Shown: one piece after another, positions 13,501 to 22,500 of the stretch
Layout: every line of letters begins with the position of its first letter
Position numbering within the stretch: the stretch's first letter is position 1
Source of the DNA: Lepidonotus clava
Taxonomy: Eukaryota > Annelida > Polychaeta > Phyllodocida > Polynoidae
Direction of reading: 5' to 3'
Assembly: GCA_936440205.1 (NCBI GenBank)
Contig: OW387147.1
Span: forward strand, 28,917,629-28,981,628
Length of the DNA stretch: 64,000 nt
The notes under the pieces: model-generated
The model's input: only the letters and a program-made list of their open reading frames with translations
Databases searched by the model: none
Told to the model about the DNA's origin: nothing
Position numbers and translations under genes: made by a program

Positions 13501-16500
13501 ATTCGAAAAAGATTTCTTCAATATTATTTAATCCAGTTACAAATGAAAGTTTCCAAAGTTGCATAACACGTTGATCTACAAAAGAGTTACAGATTTGGGT
13601 CATATTGAAAGCTTGTGTTCTGTATTTCAATAAGAATAGTCAAAGTTTCCATCAGTTGCTAACAAAGATGAGTTAGTTTTTCTGTATCACAGCTTATTAT
13701 TGGAACCCTATGACCATATAGCCTTTCATTTACACTATATTCAGGGATGTGAGTATTGTCTTAAAAGGCTGTAAAAAGTGATGCAGGCAATTATCTTTTT
13801 AAAGTTCTCATTAGAGGTATTGAAGTAATAACAAAAACTTGAATTAGACAAAAATCTCAAAGCTTGCATCCCAGTTATAATAATGTTCATTTGTCATATA
13901 TCAGGAAGGTGTTGGTTGGTTTACCCTGGTCCCAGCGCCCTTTGTTCTCCTCCCGAGGGCCACGATGGGCCTCACCCCGCTGACCTTGGGCAAGAAACGC
14001 AGCGTGCTCATGGTCAGGGCTCCTCTTTTCATAAGACGACCAGCTTGGGCCTAAAATAGAGAATTAAGTTATTTTCAGTTACTGGAGGACATCTGAAAGA
14101 AGAACGTAACTGCCATAGAGTGCGGAATGTCAGTTTAAGATTTCGTTTTTAATCAATAATGAGCTTACTGATTTCCCCAACTCGTGTCTTTGTTTATATT
14201 GGAGTGATTTAAGAACATAAGTTTTCATAATCGGCATCTATTCAGAATTTTTAAATATAATTTATATCAAGAGATGACCGAAATAGCAATTAAGTAAACA
14301 CAAAACCTTGGAACTACGTTAATTGACTTCTAGATGGTAAGAGCTTATTCTCGCCTAAACTATTGATCCTTAGTTTCAAACGGACTTTGCTGTTCCACTC
14401 TTTTCAGTTCTGAGAAGGAAGGGAGAATGTTTTCTTTAAGAAAGGTTTATCTGTTAGTTCTACGTGAATCAGTTAGCTTCGTTCCACCTTTGAGATCGGG
14501 GTGAAGTGACCATCCGTCACTGCATCTGTAAATAATTGAAAAGAGATGAACTCAGAAGTCATAAAAAAATTAATCTTTTCTCCAACCCAGATTTAAATGT
14601 AGAGGATAGTTTAGATATTTGGCGGTATCTAGCGCTAAAGGCACTAAATAGAGTTATTGGATGCCTTTACATATTTCAGTCCTGCCACCTGGTGCAGAAT
14701 GCAAAAGGTAGGCCGCACAGATATTGGGGATCAAATGACTCCAGCCCTAACTCGATTTACACCAGAGAGGTTTTAGGAGGTCATCGCCCCCTGCAGTGGA
14801 GGGGGAATGCAAAAAAGAACAAAGTGGTGCCCAATAACTTTAAGGTTTGACACAATAAAATAAACATCCGTCAGTTGTGTACGTCCCTTACCTTGCAGGG
14901 CCATGGCTTCTACGGCGGCCCAGGTGGGTTTCCTGTAGTAAAATAGGCGGTTTCTGTAGGTCCCTGCGTCGGTCACATAGAAGTACGCCTAATGAGAGAT
15001 AGGATGAGACATAATAACATTATCATATATCTATCAAATCAATATTTTCTCTGTAAAGTCACAAAGATCAGGTTATGTTTAATAATTAATGTGAAGAGAA
15101 GACGGTGACATCATAATAACGATGGCTGAGACGCAAGGGTAATTTTACAGGGATGTAAGTCGGGTTTGATGAAAAAGTCTGAAACTCTTGCTCTTACAGG
15201 ATTTTTTTTAATCAAAGAAATTTTAGGAGTCATACTTTAAATTGCATTAATATCAACCAATCAGAGGCCAGTATTTATTCACTGCTCAGAAAGGTTTCAG
15301 ACTATTCTGATAATCTGAACTTAGTCTGAAGAAAGTCTGAACTGGTTTTAATGTTTAGAAACTGTATTCAGAAGTGGATTATCAAGCCCATTGTCACTGT
15401 CAAACATGTCTTTGGATACTATTGAGGTTTTGACCATATTTTGACCATATTTGATCAATTTTATGCCAGTTTCCTTAAGTCTAGAAAAATCTGAAATCAG
15501 ACTTAAGTCTGAAAACTGACATCCCTGATTTTAGAAGCCCCTATTTTGATTAAATCAAATAAATTCTCACAAAGACAGCGTTATTCAATTAAACTGTCTC
15601 ATATTCAGTGAAAATTCAGAAAATATCTTTAATTGACTTCATCTCAGATTTCCGAAGCCTACTGTACCGTGTTGGGGTTAAGACATTTAGGAACGTATAT
15701 GTCTCAGTAAACAAATAAAGGCTACGGCAGACAAAAAGGGTAAATCTAAAGGAAAAGCAAGATTGGTGAAAGCTATTTGCATTTACCTTCAACAGGACAT
15801 TGCAATAACCAGTCAGTAACCAGTGTACAAACAAGGTGAGCGCTACTTCTCGGTCACGGTGAGAACTAAGGTCTGAGAGGAACGCAATCTTCTCCACCTG
15901 TAAGTATGAACAGATTTGGTGTATAAAATATAAAATATTTAGAAATAAATCTTTTCTCCTTTATGACTTTATAAATGTGAATTATTGACATTACAATGTG
16001 TCTGTTTTCCCATATTTTTCATAGTAGTGGAGTAGCCACAAACGCCATGTCGCGATACATCTCACCTACATAAAACATAAACTATAAATAAGTGAGTCGG
16101 GGTGTTTTGAGCTCCCAAAGTCAGTGAACAATTTTGGTTTTCAAACAAAATTCTCTGGCTGGGTCTTAACCGTCACCAAAATAAAACCTTTGATAAATTC
16201 TTGAAATTCTTTTTTATCGCTCCGTATGTTGTCCATTTTAATCTTGTAAGGGAATATTTTAAATTAAATATTGTCTACAACTTGGATTACCTTCATTCCT
16301 GAGATCAGTTGACTTGTAGATATTCTTTCGAATTTCCCTGCCTTAAGGAAAGAGTATAAACCTGCGAATGTAAGGAAAACGTCCCATCAATTCCTGGTTT
16401 GATAAAAGACCACTGTTTTCTTCACAGATATTTCCTCCATCAAAATTGTAAAGCTCATAAACGAAGAATATTGATAAAACCTGATCAATATAACGATAAT

Positions 16501-19500
16501 AACGATAATGTACTGTCGCCTGTAATTACCTATACTACCTGCATGGAAGAATATTATTGTAATGAATGTGGTTAAATAACAAAAATAATAAATAAATTAA
16601 TAGAAAAAAGGATACATCTGAAGATCCTCCGCTGGTTGACCGGGGCTCCCCAGAGTTGCATTGGAAATACTTGTCGACAAACCGCCCTCAGCCAAAGATA
16701 CACCTGAAACCAAATACAGTGTATCACATTTCATAACTGCTTCATGATAATGTAAAAGTAGCTTATTCTTATATATCTCAATTCATTGAGAGATTTGAAG
16801 GTTCATGACTTGTTGGATAAGCTTTTCAAGTGTCATAACCTGTAGAATGGACGTTCAGCAATATTTCCCATCATGAAATACAAGTCACTTCCTAAAAGCT
16901 CTAATGAAAATCACTGTGAACCTTTTTCAAAAAGAATATTTTCTGCATGTGCTGTATGTTTGTCTCATAGATCAATTTCGCTAGTAAAGAGATTTTTGAA
17001 CATATCTTTTATTTTGCACTCTTTTTCCTTATAAGTCGACATCCATCCTGGTTCTGAAGATCAGCTTCCATCCTAAACTTCCAAGATTAATTTGGATTTG
17101 GTTGACCATGGGTTCTCTTACGGAATATTATCATTCAAATCTTACCTTTTTGAACTCAAAATGACTATTCAGAAGTTTGACCATTTTCTTCTTCTCAGCC
17201 ATGCATCTATGTTTTCTCTGATGGACGGGAGCTTGAGCTTTATCAGTAGATGGCCTAATTTGTTGAGGATTTGGCATTGGGGAGATATGACCCTCTTGTG
17301 GTTTGCTGGGTTTTTCTCCATGTGACTCTTGAGATCTAGGAGAACTTGGTAATCTCCCACTGGATTCTGTTTAAACAACGTAAAGTGCCATGCTAGGTCG
17401 TATAAATATTTTTCGTTTCTAGTCCTTTATAAATCATTCTGATTTGCTATTTTCGGAACAAAGGTGTCATCTAAAAAGATCTCTATCATTTATACAAACT
17501 GATAAATTACTGACTTCCTTTTCCATGGCGGTGGTTGAAAACTTGTTAGTAGTTTTGATTAAAAGCAATTCAGCCACGTTACTCATTTGTCTAGAAAACG
17601 CGGGTGCACATCAGTAGTCAACGTGTTGATAGAAGATAATCCCCTCTTGTTTGTCTTAGGTCGGTCATTGTTTATGGGGCAATTAATAAGAAAATTTAGA
17701 AATAGAAAAAATAAAAGAGAAAGGGGGGCTTGGGGGCACAGCCCCCGATTTCTAACCAATATTGACAGCAAATATTCAACCAAAACCAATAATAACATCA
17801 ATATTCTTGTCTGGAAAGTATTTTTGTAATTCTTGTATAAACTTTGACTGCCACTGCCACCCGACCCTAATCCCTGAGTGTTGTGTTAAGTTGACTAGTG
17901 GATGGCAGCCGAAAACGCGTATTTCAGAATTTTGTAATTTCATTTTCTTTAATCTTGTCAATTAAAATAACAACTCAACTTACTGTTTATCCTTGAAAAG
18001 ACCGGAGCATTAAGGTGGGGCACGGGTGGCGTTTTAACATTACTTGACTCTGCACACTTTGGTTTGTTGTTTCGAAGAGGACACCACTTCTCAAGGACGG
18101 CCTTGTGGTTACAGCGTCTGCAAATATATATTTATATTAATATTTCATCCAAGTTCACAAGGATTTTTGATACTGAATTTCATCCATTTTCCTTTTCATT
18201 ATAAATATTCCAAGTGATCATCGGATAGAAGTAAAATTTATTAGCACCTGGTTGGAATTCTGCTATCAGGGCATCCACAGTAAGCTTCACTTAACCATAA
18301 CACGAATGTTTCAGGGTAGATTTCATATTCAATTACCAGTAAGGATCAGGAGTGTAAGAATTCAAGTACACTTACCAACAATAAATGCCAGAACATCTTG
18401 GGAGATTAGCCACTTGCACATTGTCTACCTCTCATTGATTTCAGAATAAGCAAGAAGAATAACTGGTTTAAACCGTTTACCTGTTAAGTTTGATTATTGT
18501 CTTGAGGGCATCCACTAAGTGTGGTGCTGACTGATACACATCAGCCTCGGTCCCGCGGTACCCCTCACTACCTGCTGGAGGACGCTGCTTTCTGGGGGAC
18601 GACAGTCGTGGTCCTTGAGACACACCCACGGAGTCACCGGCCCCTTCTTGAATTTTCACTGTGGGCTCAGGTTCAGATGATAGATTTTGGGGTAGCGATG
18701 TCATACTTTTACCCTTGTTTTTGAGGGACGTAAATTGGCTATATTGACTGCTTATTTTGGGATCTTTGAATGTGGAATTATTTGGCCAATCGGCCGGCTT
18801 TGCATCCGATAGTATGAACATGTTCCGTATGAGATTCTTCACGCCCGGCTCATCAAGTGTCAGGGTCTTCAAGAAATCTGTAAATGTAGAATTTTAGGTG
18901 CAGTTACCATTGGTTTGTCTTGGAAGGAATTCATTAGCAGTAGTTGGAGACGGGGGAGGGAGGATCTGAAGAATTATGCAGTCCAAGAGTTTCATAACAT
19001 GATACGTCAAGTCTTACTGAATAGCCTGCGGCGTTCGAAATTAAGTTTTTATTTTGTGCGCCTGTCGGGCACACATATTCTGTAACTGTGCGTCCGGGAG
19101 TTTAACCATGCAATCCCGTAACTTAAAGATATAATAATCTATTGAAAAACTGTGCACACACTGGGCGCACACTTAAAAAAATGTGCACTGGTCTGTAGAA
19201 ATGGGGGAAACAGGCGCACCGTTAATTTCGAACACTGACAGAATATTTCTCTTCTATGAATTAGAACATTACATGCGAGACTATGTCAAATTGAAAACGA
19301 CACATTCATAGTACTTACGTTTATCTGTCAATCCTTCTTTTCGGCTAGAAGAATACAGGACGCTCCTTTTGAATATATAATTCTCAGACCTACAAAATAC
19401 ATTACGAAATTAACAAGCGTCTGAATCCATTGCGATATTACAAACTGTATACATTTTCCAGTAAAATTGGAAAATTGCTAATAGCCTCACACAAATTCAA

Positions 19501-22500
19501 TAAGAAATTTTTTAACCAAACATTAATACTTCATTATGAAAAAAACACTATAAAGCAATATTTTGTGACTGTATTTATATAAATAATGCAGTTACAATAG
19601 GGGCAGTTATGTAACAGTACCTTTCAGTTGCTTTGGTCTTGATCTTTTGCTTGGCTACTCTGGTATTCCGTGTCCCTAATACAGGCGTTCTTGTGCCTTT
19701 ACTTCTTGTTTGATCAACTTGTCTCTCTCCACGTCGTCTCCTTTTTGCTGGACCCTCAAACTTGTCTAATCCAGCTTTTGAAGCTGACCTTTTTTGTTTG
19801 GACGAGTCACATTGAGGCCTGTAAGGTTTGGACGTGGATGCTTTAGAATTTGATGATCTCCGGGAAATATGGATTTTTCCTTCTGTATGTGCCTTTAACT
19901 GTTCTTCGTTCTTCCTCTTCTTCTTTTCCGTCAAATGATTAATCGCCGATTTCTTCCATTTCAATCGCCATTTTGTATCATTGGTGTTCTTCCATAGCCC
20001 TGTCAACTTCACAAACCTAGGTATATGTGTAGATCTTTTACCATGTATCTGGTCAGCTTTGTTACAAGGTAACTGGTCAGCGGGGAGGTCGTAAACGGGT
20101 GGACCGGTCAGTTGGACGTAACATGAGGGTTTCGAATGGGCAAAGAGCGTCTTGGACTCCAACAGGTGCATCATCACTTCATCACCGACTCTGAAATATG
20201 ACAGAAATATCAAAGATTTTTCTTCTGTGAATTGTGAGCTACTAAATCACGTAGTGGCTTAAGGATTGGGGAATTATTGTCAACGGATGGTTAACTTATA
20301 TCCTAATAACTCAGTATGACAAATTAATCTGAAATCTGATGACGTCCATACGTGATCATGAGATGTGTCAGGGGTCCTTCTTAGATACATTCCTGACTTT
20401 TTCTCATCAATTCATTATTTCGATGAAAATCTAATTTTTGACGCTATAACGAATCATTAGTAATGATAATAATTGTTGAAGTTTTAACAACCGCTCAGCA
20501 ATATTCTAGCTATATCAGGACCAATGTGCGTTTTTTAAATACAGAATTCGGATGATCAATCTGTGGGGATGGAAAGTAAGGAAGGGGAGGTGATCTAACA
20601 AGCAAGGAACATGGAAACCGTAAACCGCTAAATAATCCCAATCCCAATCTTAATTCACGACAAGGATCATGATTATTTTGGACTTATTTTCTGAGGTACA
20701 TTCACTTTTGATTATAGATATTTTGAGGCGTGGCAAAGTTGTGCTTGTTACAGAAACAAAAAAAATAAGACAAAACTTTTAACTACAACGCTGGAGTAAG
20801 GTAAGGCAGTGCTGACCTACCTGGAGAGGAGGGTGGTCCAGGGCCGGGACATGAGGAGACTACAGGCGTGGCTCGGGGTGGTGCAGTCCACGTGAAGGGA
20901 CCCTGACGACTGACTCAGTACGTTACCTGAAGCCTGAACAAGAAACTCTTCTCATTTTACATAATAAGAATCTTCCATCTAGATTAGATAATAATCATAT
21001 AACAATATTTACTGATATCTATCAAATGAGGGATTATCCTTAGCTAAAGTCAGCACACGTATGTTACTACCGGTATCCCTATAATTTTACTTAATTTGAC
21101 CAGACACAGATGGTTTGTAATTTGACCAATCAATAAAATAAATCAATTATACAATAAATGTCTTTCTTCTTTCTGGGGTGATTACAACATATTTTCACAA
21201 ACTGCGGTACATGAGAAAAGGGACGAGGAAAATCATTACTAAGTAAAGTCCACCTTTAAAAGTATTATCTTTGACTTATTTGAGACAATACAACTAAAGG
21301 CCAGGTCTGCTTTAATGCTAGCTGGCGAGTGACATTTCAGACATGATTGAATTATAAGTCAATGTATAAAGTACACTGCCGAATCCACTTGTTATGACGT
21401 TCCTGGACGACGAGGTGCGCTGAATTCTCTGAAAAAGTATATGAATGCAAGTAATTAGGAAAATAAGTTTGAGAAAAAATAATATAAGGAAGAGTTTAAC
21501 CAATTCTGCAATTAGATTGCAAAAAATCAAACAGACTTAAACACATATATCAAAATCACGAAGGAAATGCAATCCCAAATCAATAAAAAGTAGGAAATCG
21601 TCAAAAGTAGACAAAATCGCCACTCGCGGTCCCTTTGAGCTGAGTAAAGCTGTCTATGTAAATCCTTAGCCTCCTAATTAGACCATAATTTAATTTAATT
21701 TGGTAGATGGCAATGCCTCTTTTGCATAGAACTCGTCATGTAGGAAAGTATCCTACCTCGACCACCTTTACGATAATCTCATGTTGATGACTAAGCTGTT
21801 TATGTGATGAGAACACAGGAGGGGGCGTGTCAGTGCTCCCGCACACAACCAGGGTGTTAAGGAGATTCGTGTACCTGAAACGAACACAACTTTATCTAAC
21901 AAGCGGCCTTGAAGTAATCTGCATACCAACAAAGTTATTATTTTTGCCACTGTCCATGAATGTTTCGTTATCTGCAGTGAACTGCATTTGTTTTATGTAG
22001 GTACCTTGAAGGTAAAATCGAGGCTTTATTTCTTCATTAGATTTATGGATGTGAAGCCATTTTTCCTTGTGTAAAAATATATTAAGAAGTATCAGTCCTG
22101 TTGAACATGTGTTTTTCTACGGATCATATTTGATTATTAAAGATGACCATGAATGTTTCGTTATGTCAATGAAGTGCATTATTTTTTATGTAGGGCTCGC
22201 AACCTTGAAGGTAAAATCGAGGCTTTATTTCTTCATTAGATTTGTGGACGTGAAGCCATTTTTCCTTGTGTAAAAATATAGTAAGAAGTATCAGTCCTGT
22301 TGAACTTGTGTTTTTCTACGGATCATATTTGATTGTTAAAGACGTTTACCAGAAGAACTGGGACAGGTGGGGGGGGGGGGGGCGTGGGGGGGGGGGGGGG
22401 GGGTAGAGGGCTGTTTCTTGTGGTCACGGGGCTCAGTGCATTTTATAGTTACAGTAAATAATTTTTCCACATGAGCAACACTTTATTTTAGCACATATTC

